This document shows positions 23,157 to 34,164 of a stretch of DNA of 64,000 nucleotides, piece by piece (within the stretch, counting starts at the first letter, position 1; every line of letters starts with the position of its first letter). The stretch spans positions 12,137,001 through 12,201,000 of the forward strand of contig CM075671.1 in the NCBI GenBank assembly GCA_037962975.1. Reading direction: 5' to 3'. Under the pieces are notes generated by a model, which ran no database searches, was not told where the DNA came from, and saw only the letters and a program-made list of their open reading frames with translations. The position numbers and the translations under genes were made by a program. Source of the stretch: Clitoria ternatea. Lineage: Eukaryota > Streptophyta > Magnoliopsida > Fabales > Fabaceae.

Positions 23157-23565
23157 CATAGACAAACTCCCATCATCATCCTTATGATGGAAGGCTCAAA
23201 CACCACTTTCTTACACCTTCGCAGTTCCCCGAACTTGGAACAATATTCTTACAATGGGCGACATTGTTTTCTCCAGTAAGAATAACATGAAGTAAGAACA
23301 GTCATCCGTCCTGTTACACTATTTTACTAAACAACGGATCGACCCCTCTTTTCCCCAAAAGATTTAAGGATCATGCCCTAGAGACAGGCACCTTCTTCTT
23401 AACACGCACTTGGGGACATGTATATATTTATCCGTTCTAAATTCATTTGTTGATTAATCTTCCGAAGCAATTATTTCAATTCGACCTCAAGGTTAATCAT
23501 ACAGAACGGATTAACAACGACTTAAATATACATGAAATGTTGAAGACAAATTTCTTAAATGAATT
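23157..23565. other. Noncoding stretch before the second antisense ORF
   Basis: AT-rich sequence with one CCATCAT/ATGATGG hairpin (23170-23190). No gene was seen. Its position between hairpin repeats and antisense ORF matches 18291-19156 in element A. Confidence 0.5.
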
Positions 23566-24745
23566 TTATTCATAAAGGACGAAATTACACAATTGTTCAA
23601 AACCGGAGTTGATCCCGGTACACAACTTTACATATAAATAAAAACAAGAATACGGGGGAGGAACCTGCTCTTCAGCTTTCTGTGCCTCCTCAGCACCAGG
23701 CTCTTGTGTCCCTTCCTTTAGGACTTCCTCAGGAATATCCCCTCCGGGAGCCTCAGTTCCTTCCGCAGATGAAGGAACCTCAGACGTAGGAAAGACGAAA
23801 TCCGGTCCCATACTTTGACCCTCAGGAAGAGGAGGCAAACCGTATAAGGACGTCGGAGGATCTTCATGACGACCATCAACCACTGCAACTAACTTTCCTC
23901 CATGGAATTCATAGAACGGATCCATTCCATAAAGGCTAAGTTTCGTAGTGGGGTTGCGGTAGAAAACTTAACGTATAGCTAGGCCGAAGGATTCTTCAAC
24001 AGCCTGGTTGCATATATCAACAGCTTCTTACTTCTCAGCTTTCGCTATAGCCAATTCTTCCCGCAACTTCGACAGCTCCCCACTTGATCCTTCAGACTCC
24101 GCTCTCCTAGCTTTCAGTCCTTCGATCTCTAGAAGGAGCTTCTTCTCCCTTTGGGACCACTCCTCAGCAGCAGCTTTGCTTTTATCCTTGAGGTCAACCT
24201 GCTTAGCCTGGCTGCTGCGGAGTTCTTCCTTTGCTTTGTTAAGAACTTCCTCCTTCTCTGCCAGCTTGCCTTCCAAGTCTTTGAAGTCACCTTTAAGCTT
24301 AAGGTTCTCTCTGTTCATGATGTCTCCAAACTCCTTAGACTTGGCAAGACGGTCTTCCATTAATTTGATTGTGGCTTTGTCTTTCCCTGATGAGAGGTTG
24401 AGCTGTTCTAATTTATCACTCAGCTCATCAACTTTATCGAAATTGTCAGCCAACTCGCTGAATGAATAAAGCATTCCAGCAAGTTCTGCTAACTGCCACC
24501 TTCCGGCCTCACACGCTTCCTTAATTTCTTTAGTACAAAGCGTGGGCCGGAGCTCGTACATCGGCCGTGGAAGAGCTGCTGGAGTTGATCCCCGATATGA
24601 GAGGAAGGGGGTAAGAAACGAGGTGGTTGGGTAGGAGATCGGATTTGACCCAGAAACCCCGGCAACGATTCCCTTACAATCAGAATTCAAAGACCCCATC
24701 CCCGACTCACTTCTATTATGTGGTCATCCCTTTTTAGTGTAAGCT
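23566..24745 (-). pseudogene. Second, truncated antisense ORF (homologue of exon 2 of 19157-21719)
   Basis: The frame starts within a region matching exon 2 of the element A antisense ORF. It shows MYELRPTLCTKEIKEACEA (compare the PYKLRPSLESGEVTKACDA part of the other copy), a long Lys/Glu coiled coil, SFGLAIR and GMDPFYEFHGGKL...PLPEGQSMGP. Stops are TAA at 24028-24030 (expected CAA) and TAA at 23968-23970. The latter sits at the same codon, just after LAIR, as the TAG in the other copy. The Transposase_28 exon is missing because the sequence breaks off near 24745 at a MITE-like fragment. Divergence from the first copy is considerable, so this is another element, not a recent duplicate. Confidence 0.8.
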
Positions 24746-24821
24746 TAATATTTTTTACGGATGACAATTTGGGCCTGGTCCATAGGCCAACCCAATTGAC
24801 CCGTTAAAAATAGACAGGTCA
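24746..24821. mobile_element. Short hAT-MITE-like fragment
   Basis: Contains ATGACAATTTGGGCCTGG and AACCCAATTGACCCG, which resemble the end TAGGGGTGACAATACGGGCC of the element ending at 45132. It sits between the broken antisense ORF and the Cassandra LTR. Too short to classify firmly. Confidence 0.4.
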
Positions 24822-25274
24822 TGTAATGCCTCGGCCGCTTTTCAGGAATGAACGACTCTCCCCATAGACCAACACGAGACCCTTCTAGTGTGCTTTTATC
24901 CTCACTCACACATTTCCCGGGAACTTCCTAGGAGGTCACCCATCCCATAATTACTCCAAGTTAAGCATGCTTAACTTTGGAGTCCTTAATTGAGAAGCCA
25001 CCGAAAAGGCTAATGCATTTGTTGGTATAGATAGTACGAATTCTTTCCTTTAAGCTATCCTCGACTGTATAGTCCCATACCTATACAGTCTTTGGATCCC
25101 TCCCACTGGAAGTATGCCAGGAGCCGCTCCTTGTCCGTGCCTATGCATCGACGATCACTCCCCGCCCTCAACAGTGCCCGGGATGCCACATTCCCCGCTG
25201 GAAGCATGCTAGGAGCCGCTCCTTGTCTGTGCCCATACACCAGCGATCACTCCCCGCCCTCAACAACGCCAGGA
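24822..25274 (-). mobile_element. Cassandra TRIM LTR (5S-RNA-bearing), - strand
   Basis: The left border is TGTAATGCC, the reverse of the LTR end GGCATTACA. It matches 43988-44465 in inverted orientation, including a tandem ~95-bp duplication (about 25085-25274) that contains GATCACTCCCCGCC. No primer-binding site follows the LTR end, so it is a solo or truncated LTR. The outer start (expected TGTGACATC) is cut at 25274, where a family-2 LTR begins, consistent with that element having inserted here. Cassandra elements carry no protein gene. Confidence 0.82.
24928..25027 (-). other. 5S-rRNA-like segment in the Cassandra LTR
   Basis: On the - strand this reads ATACCAACAAATGCATTAG, AAGTTAAGCATGCTTAAC and GGGATGGGTGACCTCCTAGG in order. 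These match plant 5S rRNA regions around ATACCAGCACTAATGCACC, AAGTTAAGCGTGCTTGGG (box A) and GGATGGGTGACCTCCTGGG (box C). It is known for Cassandra that RNA polymerase III control boxes lie in the LTR. It is not a genuine 5S gene: many substitutions are present and the flanks are LTR. Confidence 0.85.
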
Positions 25275-26307
25275 TGTAAAATAAAACAACCTAATATTTA
25301 AAACTAGGTTTCTAAAACCCAAATAAATTTTTCACGAATTACTTTTAATTTCAAAATAGGATTTTGGAACAGTACAATAACACTGTCATCACTACATCAA
25401 CCTTCTAATGTGCAGTTCATCATCACATAACCTACTTATTTATGCAATACAACAGTTTCATGGATATATCAAATATCACACACATTTATATATATGGTGG
25501 GACCAACCAGGGTCTCCACAATACAACATCATCATCCATCATAACAACAGGCATATGCTCAAAATAGGTCTAGGCTTCTAGCTGAAGCCGTCAGTTACCT
25601 ATTCAACTAAGCATTTATATATACACATATATGTACACACAGCAAAACAGGTATGCATAGAAGCCGGCCAAGGCTACTACAAACTACTATATACAATATA
25701 TATATACAGTACTCCACGTTCGATCTTGGTGACCTCTCACCAATCTCCGTCACGTCCTAAGTCCACTGTAAAAATATCCACAAATAGGGGTGAGCATATA
25801 CATGTCAAATGACAGTTATTGAATCGGATCAAGTATCCAATTCATTAACATATATAATCATATTTAATACTACACAACCTTATCATATAACATTCAATCT
25901 CATATTCTCATATAATCATACCACTCATGTTGTTCTCAATAACATATAATGCATAAATATGTTCAATTATATGGATCCATCATTAAGTTTTAATTTTTGT
26001 GTTGCAACACTGGCTCTCAGCCATAACTCAGCTCTTAGCTCTTAGCTGATCCAGCCGTTTTACTGATACCAAACCGTTTGCCCTCTCACGTGACACAATC
26101 ACTCTCAGCGACAACGGTAGTGTCACGGGTTAACCCTGAGCCCCGCTCAAGAGGTTTGCCTTGAGTCCCACCCAAGGTCTTTTGTGGAATCCTCGAAACC
26201 ACAATCATATTTCATATTTATTCATCAATTTAAGCATCCTATGCTATATCAATTTTCATCTCATACATATACTCATATTATCATCATATATCCTACTACA
26301 TATCATG

Positions 26308-26312
26308 CATAG
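26308..26312. repeat. Target-site duplication of the 4.9-kb solo LTR (CATAG)
   Basis: CATAG precedes TGTAACGTC at 26313 and follows GTTACA at 31223-31227. The related LTR at 39524-41263 has the undisturbed site ATCATGCATAGGAATCAC (39611-39628), which proves the insertion and fixes its ends. Confidence 0.95.
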
Positions 26313-26516
26313 TGTAACGTCTTAAGCCAATTTATATTTATTTCTACCCGTTTAATTAATTTCACAATATTTTTTTTGATTAACTAATTAATGATACCTT
26401 AACTCAAAATAATATTTATTTTCACTAAACAGGTTCAAAAGTAAGAATAATATAACATCACAAAACTTCGAGACTACCTAAGTTTGGAAGAAATAAAACC
26501 CTGAAACAGTGGCCTA

Positions 26517-26595
26517 ACGCTACACGCCAGCCCCACGCGTAGCGTCAGCCCTCTGTTGCGCACCTCACGCTACGCGTCAGCCTTACGCATAGCGT
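26517..26595. repeat. Two consecutive ACGCTACGCGT hairpins
   Basis: Hairpin 1 (26517-26545) pairs ACGCTACACG with CACGCGTAGCGT. Hairpin 2 (26566-26595) pairs CACGCTACGCGT with ACGCATAGCGTG. These GC-rich, CpG-rich stems stand out in an AT-rich LTR. Confidence 0.75.
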
Positions 26596-28246
26596 GGGCA
26601 TGACAGTAACAGTACCTGATGTTGTTATACATTTTAACCCATTTAACCAACTTCTAACCTACCCAATTAGCCCGTTTTAGATCCGATTATCACGAAACTT
26701 CACGGGCCATATGTTTTCCCCATTCCAGAACTGTTGGCGCTGTACGTTCGCCAAAATTCCAACATATGCGCAAGTTATGCGCAAAATGTAGTTTAACTCA
26801 TTTTGGTGTAAAACCCTTGCACCAAACACCCTAAATGGGTCCCAAATGGCCTAAGGCTAATGCACACAGATTCTAAACATCCTAAGGAACCTATTGATGC
26901 ATTCCGGGTGTCCCAAAACCCGCCGGATTTCCAATTCACCTATCCAGTTCCTTATATTCATAAAAACTAACTATATGCACGATTTGCTACATTAATCTTA
27001 TCTATCAATCCAACATTAATCACATAGCATACACACATCAATCATGCATCAATACAACACTTTCCCATCACATCCATCATTCACACATCATTGGATCCAT
27101 GCCTCAATTCGTCATAATTTACACATCACATATAATTACTACTGTCATCATCAATCATCATGATTATCATCATCAACAATTAAATATGCAATCACACTCT
27201 ACATATCATTCAAGCATATATATAACACAATACCTGCCTATATCATGCAGTGGCTTTGTGCCATATAACACACAAACGCAACAAAGTACTTTCGTACTAC
27301 ATCCATATACTTTCACGCCAACAAGTAACATAATCCTATATTTTATAAATCAACAAGCAATTATATACATATATACATCTCCTCTTCTAGATTTCGTATC
27401 GCCCTGGCCTCATTTAGCTCTTGCCTCTGCGGTATACATTCATACCTGCATCAATCACTAAAACCATAATACAAGGGGTGAGTGATTGGAATTAAGAATT
27501 AATATAGAAATAACAACATAACTCGGAAAAGCATAACTCAGCTATCTTCCTAGTTACAATTACCGATCATAATTATTCACCCTTCATGATGTCTCTTTAC
27601 TTATTACTTAAATCATTATACCTCCATGATCTTATCAATTACCAAGATCAATGCCAGTACTAACTTATTTCCAATTAATTTCACTCTAGTAGGTCATTAT
27701 CCAATTCTACTACACACGAGTTCACATATTACTTAACCCTATCCTTTACGTTCATTATCATTGGATAATTCAACATCAAGTATTACATACATTCAATAAC
27801 TCAATCATCACATTATATACCATCATCATAACATATAAATAAGTCAAGAAGTGTAAAACACAACTGACTCTCACTTAGATAACATGACGCCTCGTATCCG
27901 GATACTAAAAGGATCGACCTTCAGCTGGGAGTCTGACTTGACACCCCATGAACCCGACTTGGCTCCCCCTCAACCACCGGGTCATAGACCTCTAGGTAGC
28001 TCAACTGGGTCTGACTTGACCACAGAAGCCAAAAATGAGGGTAATACATACTGTCAGTCGTCCTCCACCATATAATCACATAATTATCATGTTACATAAA
28101 TCATAGCACATTATTACAACCATCATATACAACTGTCAGAAACTGACATGTGCTCACAACATAGGGCGATCGACTTGTCAAGCCCATCACTACTGTACCA
28201 TCACACATAGTCAATCATACAGTGTAAACATACAATTCCTTTACTA

Positions 28247-28321
28247 GAAGCATGTCAAGAGCTACTCTTTGACCGTGCAATGCACCAGCGATCACTCCCC
28301 GCCTTCAACAGTATACAGGGT
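28247..28321 (-). repeat. Cassandra-like fragment inside the solo LTR
   Basis: GAAGCATGTCAAGAGCTAC ... CACCAGCGATCACTCCCCGC ... TTCAACAGTATACAGGG matches one unit of the Cassandra LTR start region (about 25190-25272), with substitutions. Only this unit is present, without the 5S-like part. Confidence 0.65.
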
Positions 28322-29488
28322 ATCTCATCCATAATACACAACTTAATATAATTAAAGAATCATCAATCACATACACAAATGTCAGAAGCTGACATGTGTT
28401 TACCACACAAGGTAGCTAACTTGCTAACCCATCTATATACTGTTACAACATATTTTAACACAGCTAGACCTCATTAGTTTCATGTATACATATCATAAGT
28501 TAACATATACTTACCTCACAGGGCAGCCACATAACTCAACCTTTACAAGCCATGGTTCAATATTTCATCCAATTATACATAATTATATTACCCGCACTAG
28601 TAGATATTACCTGATTAATATTCAACTAGCACTATCAATCTTGATTATTGTATATACCATTTTCTATCATTATTATCTTTATTCCTTTTTACCTTATCCT
28701 AGCTTATTAACTTCAGATCTCATCATCAATTTATTCTAACTTTATTTATATTGCTTTCCTGTTATGATCATTTATTACAATACAAAGCCTCTCGTCTACT
28801 TACATAGTCTTATCAACTCATTAGTATTTTCATATCTAATCGACTTCCCATTTTTCATATTTCACCTTATTAAATCCTCACTTACTTACCTAACATATAT
28901 ATATATATATATATTTGTATCACTAACTTTCTTATTCAATATAAACCATTATATTCAAAACTCCTTTAACCACTACACATTCCACATATTCAATTTATAG
29001 GTTCACTTATTCACTTATTACTTATTGACCAAGGTTATGATATACATCATTCTCCAACCATCCATATTGGAATTTTCTAAATTCAATTAAGGTATTTACA
29101 ATAGTTATAATATATTATTTTCCTTAATTACCAATGGCGTAGGAAATTTCTAAATTAACCTTAACCCAATACACCCCCTTACCGCGATTCTGAGTTTTCC
29201 AAAGCTTCAAATCACTTGATGGGTCCTTCCTGAATCCTTAAAACTCTAAAATAAATTTAACAAAGCTTCAATAAATTATTATAATTATTAAACCGTAATC
29301 CATAACCTTAAAACAAATCCTAATTCTAACTTTAAGTTACCGAAGCTTACCATTTCTATTTTCGACCTTCGTTTCCAAGTTCCTCCGTATCAAACGACTT
29401 TCAAATCCTTAAATCCGAACTTACAAGCGTTGGAATATAAAATTTGTTAACTTTCCGCTACACCCAATACTCCCAGGTCCTCATCCAA

Positions 29489-29493
29489 GTTCC
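29489..29493. repeat. Target-site duplication of the 1.26-kb solo LTR (GTTCC)
   Basis: GTTCC at 29489-29493 and again at 30756-30760, directly flanking TGTTAGG ... CCAACA. Confidence 0.95.
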
Positions 29494-30755
29494 TGTTAGG
29501 AATCCTATTAGGGTCAGGCAACGAAAACATAAAGGATTCCCAAGAAAGAATTGCAAACACGTATGTCTCAAAGCATTATGCTAAATTAAAATTTTAATTA
29601 AGGTTTACCTCTTGTAGACGCAGAACAAGATCCTCGATCGAAGCAATTGTAGCTTCGCCCTTAGGAGTCTACACGAGCACTCCCACCAGAAAACTAACGA
29701 TCCGAATGCTAGTACGGAATTTTAGTGTAATCTAATTTCTGAGCCCCAGCCTATGAGCATCTCATGCTCTATATATAGGCTTAGGTCTTGACCTGAGCTC
29801 TCTTTAAACATTGGGCTCCTGACTCATTCTAAATGAGTTAGGCCCAAATAGTTTTATTTTCAGTCCAACTAAAATAAAACTATCCTCTGGTGGGCTTACT
29901 CTATGTGTGTGACCCTATAGGTAAAATATTCGGTTATATTAATAATAAACTATTTTATTATTAATATAAAATAAGAGCGGTATCTAGCAATACATCATTA
30001 TGTCCGAATATTATTTATCATCGACATGACCTATAAGTGATAATTATTTTATATATCTATTCCTTTTGTCACGATATCTAATTGGGCCCAAGGCATGGTC
30101 GTCGTCATCCTTGTATGGCCCAATTCATTTTACTTGATACCAGAGTAGACTTTATAGAATAAATATCTAATATTTATTCGTCCTAGCATGGCCATGCATT
30201 TCATTAGTCTCACTCCATCAAGTGGCCCATAGATATCACTCCTGTCACATAGGAGAGACAAATTCCATCTACATCACTCACATCCCTCTGCATAATTTAT
30301 TTATTGCCTAATCACAATCTTTATGGTCATCTTATTATAGATAACGTTTGATTGTATTAAAACAATAAACTCCTTATGTAGGAATCGTAGTGACTTCAGG
30401 TCGAAGGACTACATACCATTATCACATTGAGAACCGTTTATGACACTCATGTAACGATCCATGCAACGTTCTCATGGTGGGTCTGTCCAGTACAACATTA
30501 CTCTTAATGTGTACCCGTGTAAAGACTTGATATCATATATCAATGATTTGTGAGATCAAATCATCAGTACATTCACACACTAATCTTAATGTATTTACAT
30601 GTCCCCATGTAAATACTTGATTAGGGACGTTTTAGGAATAATTCTCATATGACCTATTATTCCAGGATAAATAGCATTTGTCTAAAACTGAAAATACTAA
30701 TTTTATTAATAAGTTAAAATTAATACATTAATAGCTCGTAGTGCATACACCAACA
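29494..30755. mobile_element. Solo LTR with TGTTAGG...CACCAACA ends (probably Ty1/copia)
   Basis: 1262 bases with short inverted ends TGTTAGG and CACCAACA, flanked by GTTCC duplications, with no coding region. TG..CA ends with a 5-bp duplication and the TGTTRG start are common in plant copia LTRs. A TATATATAG core near 29771 reads on either strand, so orientation is unsettled. It lies inside the 26313-31222 solo LTR and is therefore the youngest of this nest. Confidence 0.88.
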
Positions 30756-31004
30756 GTTCCAACAACCATTTAAACTTAAGAATTTAACCCCAAACACAAA
30801 TAGGGTCACGGATTAGAGAGGGAAGGAGAAGGAAATCACAAATCAAAGGTTCTAACATGCTTACCTTACTTCTCCAAGACCAATTATGCAACTATTTTGA
30901 AGGATCCACCAAGCTCCAAGCAAAACCGCATGGGAGGAGAAAATGGAGAAGAAAGAGCTTACGGGTTTCTGTTTTGCATGCCCCTGATTTAAACTGATCG
31001 AGAC

Positions 31005-31088
31005 ACTGACGATACGCGTCCCACTGACGCTACGCGTCAGCTCATTAATTCCTACCTAGCGCTACGCGTCCCACTGATGTTACGCGTC
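31005..31088. repeat. Cluster of four TACGCGTC motifs
   Basis: Four copies of TACGCGTC (near 31012, 31031, 31063 and 31081) in the form CTGACGCTACGCGTCAGC and relatives. It is the same motif family as the hairpins at 26517-26595, near the opposite end of the same solo LTR. Confidence 0.75.
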
Positions 31089-32838
31089 ACGGTTCTGATG
31101 CTATTTTCCTTAAAATTCCATTTCCCATTTAATTTCTCACATATTATTATAATTTCAACCCTAAATAATACTTTTATTTATTTCCATTTATCTTCTAACA
31201 TTAAAACATCAAGGATGTTACACATAGGAATCACAACAAATTCATAAATACAATATATATATATATATATATATCATGCCAAATTCAATATCAATAATAT
31301 ATGAACGGAAAATATCATAACATAATTATGTAACACATATTATATATTCAAGATTTATTACTAATAATAACAATATTATCTCGAAATCATTCATAAACTA
31401 TGCATTTAAAATGTAAACGCTCCCCCTACCTGAAAACCTTGATTTCAAAACTAAAACGCTCCCCGAATGATCCGAGTCAATCACTGATTTAAACTCGTGC
31501 TACTGTTTAAGCATAATATCCCCCAGTATGGACCTCAAAACAAAGATCCTAACGGTCAGTAACTAGAACCATGTCTCAAGAAACTCATACCAAAATGTCA
31601 ACCCAATCCAACGGTTAACGAATCGGCAATGGCAGTTTTCCTGAAGCTGGTCAGCATTCCTACAAACTAGAAGAGGGTCGCGGTTTGAATATGATTTCTC
31701 CACCTACAGATGTCTAACTGAAAATAGGAACGGTGAGAATGTAGAGGAGGATATTAAGAACACACTCAAAGATTCAGGCCGATCCAACGGTGGGATTAAC
31801 GGAGATCGTTGACGGAAGTACGCTGGTCCAGAAACTCTGCACTCTTTTCTCTCTCTCTATGGCTGCGGATTATGATGGATAAGTTTGATAGTGATAAGTG
31901 ATGGGTTGTAGTTATGCATGGGAGAGGAGTTTAGAAGAGGAGGACATGTGGTAAACTTGCTGAACAAGGGGTGAGGCTGATTGGAACAAGTGGCCATTGA
32001 TGTTGCAAGCTTATTAGACCATGTTGCACGGAGTAGTTGAGTTACCTAGCTTTGCACGTAACTTTGGGAAAGATTTTAAGGGATGATGCAGGCCAAATTT
32101 GGAAATGGTCTGAACATAAAATTTGTATAACTTTTTGATCTATTTAAATCCATATAAAGCACAAGAAAATCCATCAAGAATTGAGTGAGATATGGTCAAA
32201 ATACGACAGGATGCTCTAATCGTCTTTGAATCAGGTATGTGCTCAGAAATAAATTCACCAAAAACTATCCTTTAAGAATTGGGTTTTGTGCCCTTCATAA
32301 CAATTGTATATAATTTTATACGAATCTATACCAGAAAGAATGAAGCGATTTGAGTTCCGGACGAGGGAGATATGCAATTGTTTCTACAGGCAGTCAGTAT
32401 CAAAATGAAACATACCAAGAGTTCTATATTTTTATTAAACTGTACCAATATAGCAAGAATAAGCTTTCAAGATCTTCACAAAAAATATAGATAATTTTGT
32501 TTTGGAGATTTTGACACCAAATTTACAAGAAACGAAGGTCATATGAGATAGTTATGAATTTCTGAACGAACCATACGCAAGATAAAAACGTGAATAATCA
32601 TGATTTTATGATAAATTTAATAAATCCTTAAATTTGAGCATGACAAAATGAGAATTTGGGATAGAGTTCAGAAATAGAGATTAAAGATCTCTTCAAAACA
32701 AAGTGAACAAGACTGGAATCATTCCAATCAAGCATCATTTGAGAAAATTAGACCCGAAATGCCAAAGGCGCGCAGGAAAAGAATAAGCCACCGCCTTAAT
32801 GAGTTATTTTCTAAAATTTTCAAATTTAGGATGTTACA

Positions 32839-34098
32839 ATTCTCCCCTCCTACAAAAATTTCGTCCTCAAAATTTAAACATAAAGACATACCTCAATGAA
32901 ATAACTCAGGATATTACTGCCTCATAGCATCTCCACGTTCCCAATTGTACATAGTACATTGATCCTGTTGCCATGCGACCTTGACCAACTAAACATTTTT
33001 ACTTCTCAAGTGTTTTATAGATATATCCACTATACCAGTGGGCTCAACTATAGTGGTCAGGTTCTCTCTGATCTCAACATCATCATCTAGCATTTCATGA
33101 GTAGGATCTGACAAGTACTTTCTTAACTGAGAAACGTGAAATATACTATGAAAATTTGACAAATAAGGAGGCAGTGCTATCTGATAAGCCATAGAGACAA
33201 CTCTTTTCAACACTTCATAGGGTCCAATATACCTCAGGCTTAGTTTTCGACTTTTTAATGCTCTTCCAATACCCTTACTAGGAGAAACTTTTAGAAATAC
33301 TCTATCACCAACCTGAAACTCAAGCGGTTTCATTCGCTTATCATGATAACTTTTTTGATGATCTTGGGATGCTTTCATTTCTCTTTGATCATCTGTATTT
33401 ACTCAGAAGTCTGCTGCACAATCTCAGGGCCCAACATCAAACTCTCACCAGTCTCTAACCAACAAAGAGGTGTTCGACACTTCCTACCATATAAAGCCTC
33501 ATATGGAGCCATACCGATGCTACTATGATAACTATTATTATAAGTAAATTTAGTCAATGGAAGATACTGCTCCCAACCACCACCATGCTCTAGCACACAG
33601 GACCTCAACAAGTCCTCTAAACTCTGAATGGTACGCTCAGACTGCCCATCTTTCTGGGGATGATAAGCCGAGCTCAATCGAAGCTTCGAGCCTAACTCCT
33701 GATGTAAGCTTCCCCAAAATCGGGAAGTAAATCTCGGATCTCTATCCGACACAATAGAAGATGGCATACCATGCAGTCGAACGATCTCACTGATATACAA
33801 CTGTGCTAGTCTCTGCAAAGGGTAACTCATATTAATAGGCAGGAAATGTGCAGACTTCGTTAACCGATCCACAATAACCCAGATAGCGTCATGACCACTA
33901 CGAGTCCTGGGTAATCCCATCACGAAATCCATGGCAATAGCATCCTATTTCCATACAGGAATCTCAAGAGGTTTTAAACCACCAGATGGTTTCTGATGTT
34001 CAACCTTTGCTTTCTGGCAGATAATACAATGAGCTACATAATCAACCATATCTCTTTTCAATCCAGGCCACCAGAAATGCAATTTCAGATCATGGTAC
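32839..34098 (-). pseudogene. Family-2 chromovirus integrase and chromodomain-like tail (broken)
   Basis: Polypurine tract at 32839-32853, then - strand coding for the C-terminal tail (33378-32989, VGDRVFLKVSPSKGIG, IFHVSQLRKYLSDP) and integrase core (33932-33399, RTRSGHDAIWVIVDRL, SIVSDRDPRFTSRFW, LYGRKCRTPLCW). Upstream part of the zinc-finger region reaches 34098. Damage: TAG at 33945-33947 (Trp codon), TAA near 33405 (Gln), and a one-base deletion near 33378 in AAAGAGAAATGAAAG. The deletion is shared with 41264-42447. No gag, RT or RNase H remains here. Confidence 0.88.
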
Positions 34099-34137
34099 TT
34101 CAAAACAAAGTGTTCTGCCAATAACTATTATTATTAT
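34099..34137. other. Filler DNA at a rearrangement joint, copy 1
   Basis: TTCAAAACAAAGTG (an LTR sequence, compare 32693-32706) plus TTCTGCCAATAACTATTATT replaces the ~12 bases that separate the two flanking integrase segments in the undamaged copy at 39358-39380. The same 37 bases occur at 38178-38214. Confidence 0.8.
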
Positions 34138-34164
34138 ACCAGGATGAATACTCAACATACTTTT

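Larger units (their letters stand above)
26313..31222 (-). mobile_element. Solo LTR of a chromovirus-type element
   Basis: 4910 bases (3.64 kb without its own nested insertion), ends TGTAACGTCTTAAGCC ... ATCAAGGATGTTACA, bounded by CATAG on both sides, with no internal region. The ends resemble element C LTRs (TGTAACGTC / GGATGTTACA), so the likely orientation is - strand. It is AT-rich, with ACGCGT hairpin clusters near both ends and a Cassandra-like fragment at 28247-28321. Open frames inside (for example 27099-27461 and 28482-29000) are low-complexity and not genes. Confidence 0.9.
25275..32838 (-). repeat. Family-2 chromovirus LTR, split by a nested solo LTR
   Basis: Left part 25275-26312 (starts TGTAAAATAAAAC) and right part 31228-32838 (ends GGATGTTACA), together about 2.65 kb once the nested LTR and one CATAG are removed. 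The right end is followed by a polypurine tract (- strand GTAGGAGGGGAGAAT), so this is the 3' LTR of a - strand element. Homologous LTR pieces lie at 34820-36605 (inverted), 37672-38197, 38215-38990 (inverted), 39524-41263 and 42448-43982. The left border is inferred from the TGTAA start and the end of Cassandra homology. Confidence 0.75.

Noticed and set aside
24928..25027. A genuine 5S rRNA gene
   Set aside because: Only parts match 5S, with many changes, and the flanks are Cassandra LTR sequence repeated at 43988-44465.
27099..29000. Several AT-rich ORFs, including membrane-like ones
   Set aside because: They lie within a solo LTR, are low-complexity Ile/Tyr/Leu-rich, and show no domain or start context.
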